Below, in pieces: positions 16,404-24,057 of a DNA stretch of 64,000 nt (position 1 is its first letter; each line of letters starts with the position of its first letter). Where the stretch lies: contig DASYXY010000055.1 in the NCBI GenBank assembly GCA_035934385.1, positions 1 through 64,000 of the forward strand. Reading direction: 5' to 3'. This DNA comes from CF-118 sp035934385. GTDB lineage: Bacteria; Chloroflexota; Dormibacteria; Dormibacterales; Dormibacteraceae. The translations under genes and the position numbers were made by a program. Under the pieces are notes generated by a model. That model was not told where the DNA came from. It saw only the letters and a program-made list of their open reading frames with translations, and made no database searches.

Positions 16404-17567
16404 ATGAAGCTCACGCGCGCCGACTGGGTGCGGCTGCTCCTGCTGTGGCTGGGCGGCGCGGACCTCCGCCTGACGCTGCTGGCGGTGCCGCCATTGATCC
16501 CGCTCATCCACCGCGAGCTGAACCTGGATGAGAAAGCCGTCGGCGCGCTCGTCTCTCTCCCTGTTGTGCTGTTCGCGGTCGCGGCGGTCCCGGGTGCGCT
16601 GCTGATCACAAGGCTCGGCGTCCGGCGCGCGTTGGGCATCGGTCTCGGCACGGTGGCCGTATTCGGCGCGCTGCGTGGCTTCGGCCCAACCGCGCCGGTG
16701 CTGTTCGCCGCGACCGTTCTTATGGGCATCGGCGTGGCCGTCAGCCAGCCGGCGTTTCCGTCTCTCGTGCGAGAGTGGTTCCCGGCACGGATCACGCTTG
16801 CGACCGCCGTCTTCAGCAACGGCATCCTGTTCGGAGAGACGATCCCCACAGTTCTCACGACGCCCTTCGGCGTGCTGCCCGCGTTCGGAGGCGACTGGCG
16901 ATGGGCGCTGGCGTCGTGGTCCGCGATCGTGCTGGCAAGCGGCGCAGGCCTGGTGGTCGCCGCGCCCCGCCGGCGTGTAGCCGCATCGATGCCGGCGTCA
17001 GCCCGTTGGTGGCCGTCCTGGCGGCAGGGCCAGGTCATCCGCATCGGTGCGGTAATGGGCATGGCGTCGGCCGTCTACTTCGCGACGAACGCGTACATCC
17101 CGGACTTCCTGGAGCACAGCGGGCGGCACAACCTCATCACGCCGACGCTGGCCCTGTTGAACGGGTCTCAGCTGCTCACGGCCCCCGCGGTGGCGCTGTG
17201 GGACAGGTTCCTGATGGGTCGCGCGGGGTTCATCGGCTCGGCGACCCTGATGGCGGTCGCACAGGTCGGGCTGGTGCTCACGCCCGGCCCCGGCGTTGTG
17301 GCCTGGGCCTTCGTGCTCGGCTTCTCGGCGGCACTGTCGTTCATCGTCGTGCTCTCGCTTCCCCCGCGCCTGGCTCCACCCGGCGATGTGCCGCGGATGA
17401 GCGCGGCGGTCTTCACGACCCAGTACGCGTTGGGTTTCGTGTTCCCGCTGATCGCGGGCGCCATCTGGGACGCGACCGGCATCGCCGGACTGGCGTTCGT
17501 CCCGGGCGTGATCGGCGCGCTGACGATGGGCTGGCTGGCCCTCAGGCTGCGAGTCCCGGCCGGCTGA
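16404..17567 (+). CDS. MFS transporter, CynX/NimT-like
   Basis: Twelve-TM secondary transporter of 387 residues in the cytoplasmic membrane. The N-terminus ADLRLTLLAVPPLIPLIHRELNLDE, then LVSLPVVLFAVAAVPGALL and the loop RLGVRRAL resemble the cyanate/nitroimidazole (CynX/NimT) branch of the superfamily. A long hydrophobic second half is complete. A short intergenic space separates it from the divergent DsrE gene; nothing nearby defines its substrate. Nitrile hydratase genes start about 2 kb downstream but on the other strand. Confidence 0.8.
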   Translation: MKLTRADWVRLLLLWLGGADLRLTLLAVPPLIPLIHRELNLDEKAVGALVSLPVVLFAVAAVPGALLITRLGVRRALGIGLGTVAVFGALRGFGPTAPVLFAATVLMGIGVAVSQPAFPSLVREWFPARITLATAVFSNGILFGETIPTVLTTPFGVLPAFGGDWRWALASWSAIVLASGAGLVVAAPRRRVAASMPASARWWPSWRQGQVIRIGAVMGMASAVYFATNAYIPDFLEHSGRHNLITPTLALLNGSQLLTAPAVALWDRFLMGRAGFIGSATLMAVAQVGLVLTPGPGVVAWAFVLGFSAALSFIVVLSLPPRLAPPGDVPRMSAAVFTTQYALGFVFPLIAGAIWDATGIAGLAFVPGVIGALTMGWLALRLRVPAG

Positions 17568-17576
17568 GCGCCGTGG

Positions 17577-19226
17577 CTAGAGGTGGTCCGCGATGATCTC
17601 GTTCGCCGCCCGCTCGCCCTCAGCAGCTCCGCCTTCCATGAATCCCTGGAAGTTGATGGAGCAGTGCTCGCCGGCGAAATGGATGTTGCCCTGGCGCACG
17701 CCTTCGAACCCGCTGAAGCCCACGTACTGGCCGGGTTTCCAGCAGGCGTAGCTGCCGAGCAAGTTCGGGTCACTCCAGGGCGTACTCACAGTCGCCTGAC
17801 CGTTCCACTGCCTGGTCGCGCCCGGCCAAACGTCTTCGAGTTGCGCCAGGAACTGTTGGACCGCATGCAGGGCCGCGGGCGAGTCCTGAACCGTCTGGTA
17901 AGGCTGCGGGATCGAAACCTGGGTGCCGAAGCTGCCGCCGGTGAACAGGACAACGATCCCGGTGGAGCCAGGCTGGCCGCGGGTCGCGTCCCAGCTGTCT
18001 TCGAAGGGCAGGTCGGTGTAGATCGTGCCGTTGGACGTGCCGGGCCACGCGCCGGTGCCGTTCCAGAATCGGGTGTTGAACTGCAGGTTCATCTTCGTGT
18101 TCGTGCCGTAGCCGAGCTGGGTGATGGCGGTGACCTTTCGCGGCTCGAAGTTCGCGCCCGAGTAATCGAGACCTCGAAGCACGGAGAACGGCAGCGTGAG
18201 GATCACGGCGTCGAAGGTCTGCTGCACCGATCCGGACGGAGTCGAGAAGGTGCACGTGACGCTTCCGTCGCCGTTGGTGCGCACGGCGGTCATCCGCCAG
18301 AGGGTGTGGACGGTGCACTGAGGTGAAGCGGTCTGGACATGGCCGGCGATTGCCAGCGGCAGCAGCTGGTTGCCACCCGCGATGTGGAAGCGCTCGTCAG
18401 ACGTGCCGTACCAGGCGAAGCCACCGGCGGGCTGCTTGACCGGCTGGAAGGCGAGCAGATAAAGGATGTTGAGCGAGCTCTGCTGGGTGGTGTCCAGGCC
18501 GAACTCCTGGTTGTAGGCGGAATCGATGAGCGCGCCGAAATCCGAGCTGTGACCGCCGGGAATGAACTTCTCGATCCAGTCGAATGCGCTCGTGTTGTCA
18601 AGCTGTTGGCCGGCTGTCGTGAAGCTGTTGAACGTCGTTGGAAACGGCGCCGATTTGAGCTGGTCCCGAAGCGTTGGCGCGATGGTGTTGAAGTCGTTGA
18701 TCGCCTGGCTGAAGGTGTAATAGTGGCCGTGAACGAAGTCGGTCTCCTGGGATCCGGCCGGCTGGGCCGCGAGCAGGTCCACCAGCGGCAGGTTGAATCG
18801 GGTGGCCAGGTTCATGATCGTCTTGAAGTTGCTGTCGATCAACTCCCCGCACCACTCGCTGGTCTGGCCGTTCTGCCAGTACCCGCTCGTCAGTGAGTGC
18901 ATGCGGCCGCCGATCCGATCGGAAGCCTCGAACACGGTGCTCGCGATCCCCCTGTCCTGGAGCGTCAACGCCGCGTTCAACCCGGCGATGCCCGCGCCGA
19001 TGATGCCGATGCGCGGCGCCGACGTCGCGCGCGCGAAGGCGGGCAACGTACCGGCGAGGGCTGCGGCGCCGATCGTCGCCCCGGTGCCCTTCAGGAAGTT
19101 GCGCCGGCTCAGGCTCGCCTTTTTTCTGGCCTGCTGCACTTCTTCGACGGTGCGGCCCGACCTCTCGGCGAGGTCGAAGTCCGCGAACAGTTGCTGGAAT
19201 CGGGTCAGCAGCGGAGTGCGGGCCAT
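17577..19226 (-). CDS. Tat-exported flavin monoamine oxidase family protein
   Basis: FAD-dependent amine oxidase-like enzyme of 549 residues. A twin-arginine signal SRRNFLKG (residues 40-47) with a hydrophobic segment ending AFARA indicates export of the folded flavoprotein. The Rossmann site RIGIIGAGIAGLNAAL is at about 72-87, followed by DRIGGRMHS, and the C-terminal FAD block GNIHFAGEHC and FMEGGAAEGERAA are intact. A GGAGG Shine-Dalgarno precedes the ATG. It is the last gene of the nitrile hydratase strand run, so a role in converting amines or aldoximes is conceivable but unproven. Confidence 0.88.
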   Translation of the reverse strand: MARTPLLTRFQQLFADFDLAERSGRTVEEVQQARKKASLSRRNFLKGTGATIGAAALAGTLPAFARATSAPRIGIIGAGIAGLNAALTLQDRGIASTVFEASDRIGGRMHSLTSGYWQNGQTSEWCGELIDSNFKTIMNLATRFNLPLVDLLAAQPAGSQETDFVHGHYYTFSQAINDFNTIAPTLRDQLKSAPFPTTFNSFTTAGQQLDNTSAFDWIEKFIPGGHSSDFGALIDSAYNQEFGLDTTQQSSLNILYLLAFQPVKQPAGGFAWYGTSDERFHIAGGNQLLPLAIAGHVQTASPQCTVHTLWRMTAVRTNGDGSVTCTFSTPSGSVQQTFDAVILTLPFSVLRGLDYSGANFEPRKVTAITQLGYGTNTKMNLQFNTRFWNGTGAWPGTSNGTIYTDLPFEDSWDATRGQPGSTGIVVLFTGGSFGTQVSIPQPYQTVQDSPAALHAVQQFLAQLEDVWPGATRQWNGQATVSTPWSDPNLLGSYACWKPGQYVGFSGFEGVRQGNIHFAGEHCSINFQGFMEGGAAEGERAANEIIADHL

Positions 19227-19292
19227 TGGATGTCCTCCAAAGTCACGAAACTAGGTCTTAAGAGATTATCTGCGGCGGCGTACCCGACGAGC

Positions 19293-19853
19293 TCACTGGG
19301 TGCGTTGGTACCTAATGACCACCACGGCGGACCAGGTCGACCCATCTGTGGAGCTGTCATAGTCCCAGGTCCATCCGCCCGATTCGATGTCGTGCCACAC
19401 GATCCTCTGCTGGCGGCTGCCGACCTGAGGTCCGATCAACGTCATCGCGCCCGAGGCGAATCCGCCCAGCCACCGGGAACGTTCCCCAACGCTGTCGCTG
19501 TAGTCCTGCACCCATTTGCCTAGTGACGGGTCCCACTGGCTCTTGCTGGTGGCGCTGTAGTTGTCGTGCTGCAGGAATCGCGGGGCTTCGAAGCTTTCGT
19601 CGATCTCGCAGCCGTTCCGGACCACGACGTCGGTTGCAAATGCCGCGCCTTGGGCGTCGGCCCACCTGCCCCGCCAGCTGCCGACCCAGAAGTCGAACTG
19701 AGCGGCCTCAGGCGCGGTGCAGCCGGAGACGCTTTGAGTCGAGGCTGGGCTCGGGGGCGCTGCCGTGGTCGACCCGCTGCACGCGGCGAAGACGATGACC
19801 AGCGCCAGCGCAGCGGATCGCCTAAAAGACCGGGTCACGCTCCAGGGCCGCAT
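19293..19853 (-). CDS. exported lipoprotein, DUF1579-like
   Basis: 186 residues: signal peptide with lipobox FAACS (Cys near residue 25), a low-complexity Ala/Pro/Ser linker, then a beta-rich domain starting QFDFWVGSWRGRW, a pattern shared with DUF1579-type calycin-like proteins, and a Trp-rich end. Probably anchored to the outer face of the membrane; ligand unknown. The ATG at 19853 overlaps the upstream gene by 32 nt; a GTG at 19838 is an alternative. Confidence 0.65.
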   Translation of the reverse strand: MRPWSVTRSFRRSAALALVIVFAACSGSTTAAPPSPASTQSVSGCTAPEAAQFDFWVGSWRGRWADAQGAAFATDVVVRNGCEIDESFEAPRFLQHDNYSATSKSQWDPSLGKWVQDYSDSVGERSRWLGGFASGAMTLIGPQVGSRQQRIVWHDIESGGWTWDYDSSTDGSTWSAVVVIRYQRTQ

Positions 19854-20139
19854 ATTCGGCCGCCCGCCCGGACACCTCGTCCGCCGAAACCACGCCGCGC
19901 GACATCAGGAGGGACTGGAGGGCGTCGAGCCAGCTCTCGTAGTAGGGGTGGTCGCCTTGCGCGATCTCCTGTACAAGCCGGTCGCGGAAATCGTCCCACG
20001 CGTAAGCGCCCTTGTCGCTGAGCAGCACGGCGAGTCCGAATGCTCGGCCCTCCCATGGCGCGGCGAACACGAGCTCCCCGTTCTTACGCGGCAGAGCGGC
20101 ATCGCCTTCGAGGTAGGCGATGCTCCTGTCGACGCTCAC
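19822..20139 (-). CDS. nitrile hydratase accessory (activator-like) protein
   Basis: A 105-residue protein resembling the N-terminal half of nitrile hydratase beta subunits (PRKNGELVFAAPWEGRAFGLAV, then WDDFRDRLVQEIA and YYESWLDALQSLL). Such proteins act as cobalt insertion/activator chaperones (P14K/NhlE-like) for the alpha subunit. The GTG at 20139 overlaps the alpha stop as GTGA, giving a tightly coupled beta-alpha-activator operon. Confidence 0.88.
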   Translation of the reverse strand: MSVDRSIAYLEGDAALPRKNGELVFAAPWEGRAFGLAVLLSDKGAYAWDDFRDRLVQEIAQGDHPYYESWLDALQSLLMSRGVVSADEVSGRAAEYAALERDPVF

Positions 20140-20777
20140 CTGGTCGCAGCCTCGGCCGGCACTCGTGGCACGGCGACGCCGATCATGCAGTCGCGCGTCA
20201 CGATGGCCGCCAGCTTTTCTTCCGACCAGCCTTCGGTGCCTGCGGGCCGTTCGGGCAGAACCATGTAGCGCACGTCCGAACTCGAGTCCCAGACGTTGAC
20301 GGCGACCGACTCAGGGAGACGCAGGTCGAACTCCGCCAGCACGCTGCGCGGCTCGCGGACCATGCGCGAGCGATAAGGCGGCGATTTGTACCAGGTCGGC
20401 GGGAGGCCAAGCACAGGCCACGGGTAGCAGGAGCACAGAGTGCACACGATCACGTTGTGCGCGCCTGGCCTGTTCTCGACCACGACCAGACGCGTGCCCT
20501 CTGGATAGCCGATTCCGAGCTCCTTCACCGCCGCCGGCCCGTCCTGGAGCAGGCGGTGCCGGTACTCGGAATCGATCCAGGCGCGCGCGACCACGCGGGC
20601 CCCGAGCATGGGGCCGATGTCGTGCTCGTACATCGACACGATGCGGTCCACCTCTTCGGAGGTGAGGATTCCTTTCTCGACCAGCAGCGACTCCAGCGCG
20701 AGGGCGCGGGCCTCGATGTCGGACGGCGCTTCCGGATGGTGGTCGTGGTCGTGATCGTGGTGATCGTGGTCGCTCAT
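20136..20777 (-). CDS. nthA: nitrile hydratase alpha subunit, cobalt type
   Basis: Catalytic metal-binding subunit hydrating nitriles to amides, 213 residues. The claw motif VCTLCSCY has C112, C115, S116 and C117; Thr in VCTLCSC is the mark of cobalt enzymes (iron enzymes have Ser). C115 and C117 would be oxidised to sulfinic and sulfenic acids. The N-terminus is unusual: about eight His alternating with Asp within residues 4-14, a probable metal-binding tail. The ATG overlaps the beta stop (ATGA). Confidence 0.95.
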   Translation of the reverse strand: MSDHDHHDHDHDHHPEAPSDIEARALALESLLVEKGILTSEEVDRIVSMYEHDIGPMLGARVVARAWIDSEYRHRLLQDGPAAVKELGIGYPEGTRLVVVENRPGAHNVIVCTLCSCYPWPVLGLPPTWYKSPPYRSRMVREPRSVLAEFDLRLPESVAVNVWDSSSDVRYMVLPERPAGTEGWSEEKLAAIVTRDCMIGVAVPRVPAEAATR

Positions 20778-21394
20778 GCTTTCGCCTCCGGTTCGAGGTA
20801 GCTCTCCCACAGGTCGATGCAGACGAGATCGGTGCTCGATGCCTCGTCGCCCCACAGCTCGTGCGCAGTGAACTCCACTGCATAGCAGGGCTGCCACTCA
20901 TCGTGATCGCCGTGGGCGTTGGCGTCGGGCAGCCGGAACGGGCCATAGGTACTCCGAATGACCCCGTGCCGGCCGCGCGCGTAGCGCGGAAGGCGCGTGT
21001 GGCCGTGCGGATGCATGTTGCGTGTGACCACACGATCGCCGGCGCGGAACCTGGAATTGAGAGCTGGTGCCTGCTCCCGGTCGCGAGCCGGCGCGGCTGT
21101 TTTGCCTGCCGCGTGGCCGCCGGCGAGCTCGGAGCTACTGATCACGCCTTTCTCGATCAGCAGCCTCTGGACCCCGTACAGCCAGCGTTCGTAGTAGGAG
21201 GCCCGCAGGTATTCGTGCGACGGCATGCGCTCTACCGCATGGCGGAACTCGTCGAGGTTGTAGTAGCGCCCGATGGTGCGAACCATCATCGCCCGCACGA
21301 CACCCTCCCATCGCTCGTGGAAGACGGGCTCGTCACGCTCGATCTTCACGGGACCGAAGCCGTGCATCCCGCCCATGTCGTGCACGCCGTTCAT
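20774..21394 (-). CDS. nthB: nitrile hydratase beta subunit
   Basis: Structural partner of the alpha subunit, 206 residues. The family N-terminus MNGVHDMGGMHGFGPV is exact, followed by WEGVVRAMMVRTI, YYERWLYGVQRLLIEKG and the C-terminal barrel (FRAGDRVVTRNMHPHGHTRL, RHGVI). First gene of the operon: a CATAAT -10 box (21404-21409) lies 9 nt before the ATG, so the mRNA is probably leaderless. Beta-before-alpha order is common among cobalt nitrile hydratases. Confidence 0.95.
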   Translation of the reverse strand: MNGVHDMGGMHGFGPVKIERDEPVFHERWEGVVRAMMVRTIGRYYNLDEFRHAVERMPSHEYLRASYYERWLYGVQRLLIEKGVISSSELAGGHAAGKTAAPARDREQAPALNSRFRAGDRVVTRNMHPHGHTRLPRYARGRHGVIRSTYGPFRLPDANAHGDHDEWQPCYAVEFTAHELWGDEASSTDLVCIDLWESYLEPEAKA

Positions 21395-21403
21395 GCCTCT
21401 GGA

Positions 21404-21409
21404 ATTATG
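21404..21409 (-). promoter_or_regulatory. -10 box of the nitrile hydratase operon
   Basis: CATAAT on the minus strand, 9 nt before the beta-subunit ATG at 21394. No convincing -35 box. Confidence 0.45.
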
Positions 21410-21461
21410 GGCTCCACGCTTTTCGGCCCCGTTATTCGCCCGAGCAGAGGAGGTAGTCGAC

Positions 21462-21887
21462 ATGGCAGTGACCGAATCCCCGGAGCGCCTTTCGATGTTC
21501 CAGAGGATCGCCGACCGCGTGAGCTACGCGATGGGCACCCCCACCAACATCATCATCTGGCTGCTGGCCGTCGGTACCTGGATCGCGTTCGGTCCATACA
21601 TTGCCGGACACAACTTCCTGCCGGACTGGTTCACGTCCAACAGCTTCAACTTCCCACTCAACACAGTCACCACCATCGCGGAGCTGTACATCGGCTTCCT
21701 GGTCGGGGCCTCCTCGAACCGCTCGGAGCGCAATCTGGAGGCCACGCTGGCAAGGATCGGCGCCCAGGAGAAGCAGATCGAGGACGTCGAGGACAAGCTG
21801 GCGGCGGCGCTGGAGCTGAACACGCAGCTGACGAAGGAAGTGCACGAGCTGACCCGGCTCATCCACGAACGGGTGACCGCGTCGTAG
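21462..21887 (+). CDS. low-affinity iron permease-like small membrane protein
   Basis: 141 residues with two TM segments (about 24-45 and 60-82) and a C-terminal coiled coil (EATLARIGAQEKQIEDVEDKL). The arrangement RIADRVSYAMGTPTNIIIWLLAVGTW and LNTVTTIAELYIGFLV-SSNRSE matches PF04120, named after yeast Fet4, although bacterial members are too short to be transporters on their own. A strong AGGAGG Shine-Dalgarno 8 nt before the ATG sets the start. It diverges from the nitrile hydratase operon. Confidence 0.75.
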   Translation: MAVTESPERLSMFQRIADRVSYAMGTPTNIIIWLLAVGTWIAFGPYIAGHNFLPDWFTSNSFNFPLNTVTTIAELYIGFLVGASSNRSERNLEATLARIGAQEKQIEDVEDKLAAALELNTQLTKEVHELTRLIHERVTAS

Positions 21888-21908
21888 AAATTGCGGTTCG
21901 GGGTTCGG

Positions 21909-22289
21909 TCAGTCCATCACTTCGACGTCGAAGGCGCCGTGAAATATGAGCACGAACAGGCAGGCTTCGTCGGGGGCCTGGTGCTGCATCGGCTCGCCGG
22001 CCGGAAAGTGGGCGTAAGACCCGGGCCCGATGACCTGGCCGTTCGCCTCCAGGCGACCCTCGAGGACGACGATCGTGTGGGCGGCGGTATGCCTGTGGAC
22101 GCGGCCTCGAACGCCTGCCGGATAGCGGACGAGGTAGTGCTCCTCGTACGACTGGGGATCCTCGTACAGAAGTCCGAGCTCGATCGGCCTGTCGTAGACG
22201 GCCGAGGCGGCCTCGCCCGGTTTGTGGAGCTCGAGCGACCTCAGGTTGTCAAAGATGATCGCCCTGCCGATGGCCTTGCCAGGCATCAT
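21909..22289 (-). CDS. cupin-domain protein
   Basis: A 126-residue single-domain cupin, a small beta barrel that often binds a metal. The motif-1-like VRGRVHRHTAAHTIVVLEGRLE holds the His ligands and PGSYAHFPAGEPMQHQA is motif 2. The two ATGs at 22289 and 22286 are both possible. Its function, enzyme or sensor, cannot be told. Confidence 0.75.
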   Translation of the reverse strand: MMPGKAIGRAIIFDNLRSLELHKPGEAASAVYDRPIELGLLYEDPQSYEEHYLVRYPAGVRGRVHRHTAAHTIVVLEGRLEANGQVIGPGSYAHFPAGEPMQHQAPDEACLFVLIFHGAFDVEVMD

Positions 22290-22296
22290 GCCACCT

Positions 22297-22422
22297 CTAT
22301 CCTGTCCCCGGCGTCGGCACTGCGTATGGGTGGTAGTAGTTCTGGCCCACGTAGTAGAAGGTGGCCGGCCCGAAAATGATCAGCCACACCACCGTGATGA
22401 TTACTTCGATCGGTTCGACCAT
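22297..22422 (-). CDS. small single-span membrane protein (41 residues)
   Basis: One TM segment (VIITVVWLIIFGPATFYYV) followed by an aromatic, Pro-rich tail. It starts 22 nt inside the 3' end of the preceding small TM gene, so the two would be co-translated. No family is recognised. The pair resembles subunits of a small membrane complex, but this is only inference. Confidence 0.45.
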   Translation of the reverse strand: MVEPIEVIITVVWLIIFGPATFYYVGQNYYHPYAVPTPGTG

Positions 22423-22541
22423 GGCCCCAGCCAGAGCGCGATCAGACCAAATGGCCCACAGCAGGCGAGCAGGATACCGGTGACCACACCGTAGAGCGCG
22501 TTGCGACCAGGCGCCGGCGATCCCGGCGCCGCCACTGTCAT
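22401..22541 (-). CDS. small single-span membrane protein (46 residues)
   Basis: Starts MTVAAPGSPAPGRNALYGVV-like, then a TM segment (TGILLACCGPFGLIALWL) and a basic tail ending SNRSK. A TAGCTT -10 box (22548-22553) 6 nt before the ATG supports it as an expressed gene. It was too short for standard ORF cut-offs. Unknown function. Confidence 0.5.
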   Translation of the reverse strand: MTVAAPGSPAPGRNALYGVVTGILLACCGPFGLIALWLGPWSNRSK

Positions 22542-22626
22542 GCCGGAAAGCTAACGCACGTGTGAAACCGGAGCCAGCGAAGCAAGTGGCGCCCGTATCC
22601 CGCGACGCCACGAGCGAAGCGGGTCG

Positions 22627-22691
22627 TGGAGCGGGAGACTGGAGATGAGCCGCCCCGTACCAAGCAACAGGTTGAATTCGTCTACTGGCTC
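22627..22691 (-). repeat. 65-nt tRNA-Gly-tail repeat, copy A
   Basis: Read on the minus strand the element ends GTCTCCCGCTCCA, identical to the last 13 nt of the tRNA-Gly gene at 26181-26256. It aligns without gaps over 65 nt with copies B and C; shared blocks include GTA, GAATTC and TTGGT(A/G)C. It follows the lipoprotein gene 22770-23873 in that gene's direction. Confidence 0.7.
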
Positions 22692-22769
22692 ACCAACGCC
22701 GAGCGCGAACGTATGTTGTGACGCGATGCCGGCTCTTGGATGGTTGCCGCTGGCAACGGTTCGAGTCCT

Positions 22770-23873
22770 CTAGACGGATACACACGGACCGGTAACCTCC
22801 AAGCCTGCCGGTGGAAGGACCACGGTCTGGAGCAGTTGCAATGTTCCCGACGAAGTTAGTTCGTAGAGTCCATTCGTGCTTCCGATCCAGGTTCCGCACC
22901 CACCTGACATGGCTGGTCCGAAATGCACGACCGTCGGACTCGCGAAGATCTTGGTACCCGCACTTGCGCTCGTTCCGTCCCACAGCTCGACGGCTCCTGA
23001 ATATGGATCTTGAGTCTCGATGAAGGGAAAGCCCTGCGAGTCGACACCAACCACGTCGACGGAGTTGCTGGGCGAGAACCATGGCGTAACGGCCTCGGTC
23101 GACAGGTCGAGACGGAATACAGTTGTGGCGATCGTGTCGGGGCCCCAGGGCCCCATGCCCCAGACGAACCCATTGGCCATCCATAGCCACGCCGTGTGGT
23201 CGGCATCGCTGGCCAGGATGGTCTTCAGTTGACCGGTCGATGGATCGAGCAACCACATCCCACCGACGAAGCCGCAGCCTTCCCAACATTGGTCCGTAAC
23301 GTAGACGCCTTCAGGTTCGAACGCCACGACGGTGAGCAATTGTTTGCTGGTCGTGTAGGCAACGCGGTCGGTCGCGGCCGCCACGTCGACCACATGGATC
23401 TTGATTTCAGACGGTGCAGTTGGCCCGTTTTGGACTGTCGGCATGACCCACTCCGCATAGGCGTACTGCTTGCCGTCCGGCGTGAGCTGCGCGAGGCTGA
23501 CCGGCACCCAACGGCCAATTTGCACGTCGTAGCTCGGGAACATCGCAACGTTCGTCCGCGGCCACGTCCCCTTTAGGGGCGGACTTCCAACCGTGCTGTT
23601 CGTGAGGCTGGCGCTCGGATCAGAGGAGAAGGTCCCGTCTGATAGGGAAACGAAGCCCCCTTGGGCGATTGTGCCGTTATTGCTTGTCGCCACGGGGAGC
23701 TTCCAGCCGGCGGCAGATGCCACGGGCTGGGACGAGGCTGAGGCCGACGGCGATACTTCGCGGGCCGCGCTGACCGGTGGCGACGTGGCGGGCGTCGTCC
23801 GGACTGCCGGGTTGCTGGCGCCGCTTCCGCAGCCAGCAAGTGCGAGCATCAGTCCGGCGACGAGGATGCGCAC
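22770..23873 (-). CDS. exported lipoprotein, probable beta-propeller-like domain
   Basis: 367 residues. Signal peptide with lipobox LALAGCG (Cys near 15), a Ser/Ala/Pro linker, then a beta-rich domain with repeated segments of the type LDPSTGQLKTI, LDLSTEAVTPW and WDGTSASAGTKI, suggestive of propeller blades. No catalytic motif. Start is a GTG. The gene lies alone between repeats A and B. Function unknown. Confidence 0.6.
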   Translation of the reverse strand: MRILVAGLMLALAGCGSGASNPAVRTTPATSPPVSAAREVSPSASASSQPVASAAGWKLPVATSNNGTIAQGGFVSLSDGTFSSDPSASLTNSTVGSPPLKGTWPRTNVAMFPSYDVQIGRWVPVSLAQLTPDGKQYAYAEWVMPTVQNGPTAPSEIKIHVVDVAAATDRVAYTTSKQLLTVVAFEPEGVYVTDQCWEGCGFVGGMWLLDPSTGQLKTILASDADHTAWLWMANGFVWGMGPWGPDTIATTVFRLDLSTEAVTPWFSPSNSVDVVGVDSQGFPFIETQDPYSGAVELWDGTSASAGTKIFASPTVVHFGPAMSGGCGTWIGSTNGLYELTSSGTLQLLQTVVLPPAGLEVTGPCVSV

Positions 23874-23953
23874 GCCAACACAAACGCGGGCCGCATCTCA
23901 ACGTTACGCGACCGTCGCCCGCGACACGAGTTGAGCGAAGCGAGCGAGACGAG

Positions 23954-24018
23954 TGGAGCGGGAGACGGGGCTCTCAGCCCCGAGTACCAATGCCGCGGTC
24001 GAGTTCGATTACCGACTG
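23954..24018 (-). repeat. 65-nt tRNA-Gly-tail repeat, copy B
   Basis: Minus-strand end CCCCGTCTCCCGCTCCA matches the tRNA-Gly 3' end (T-stem side, acceptor and CCA). An internal hairpin GGGGCT-CTC-AGCCCC is perfect. It follows the 24058-25386 gene. Beyond the CCA both A and B continue with related CGCTTCGCTC and GTCGCGGG segments. Confidence 0.7.
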
Positions 24019-24057
24019 ATATGAGCAAACAGACCGAATTGCGCGGGATCCTGCCGC

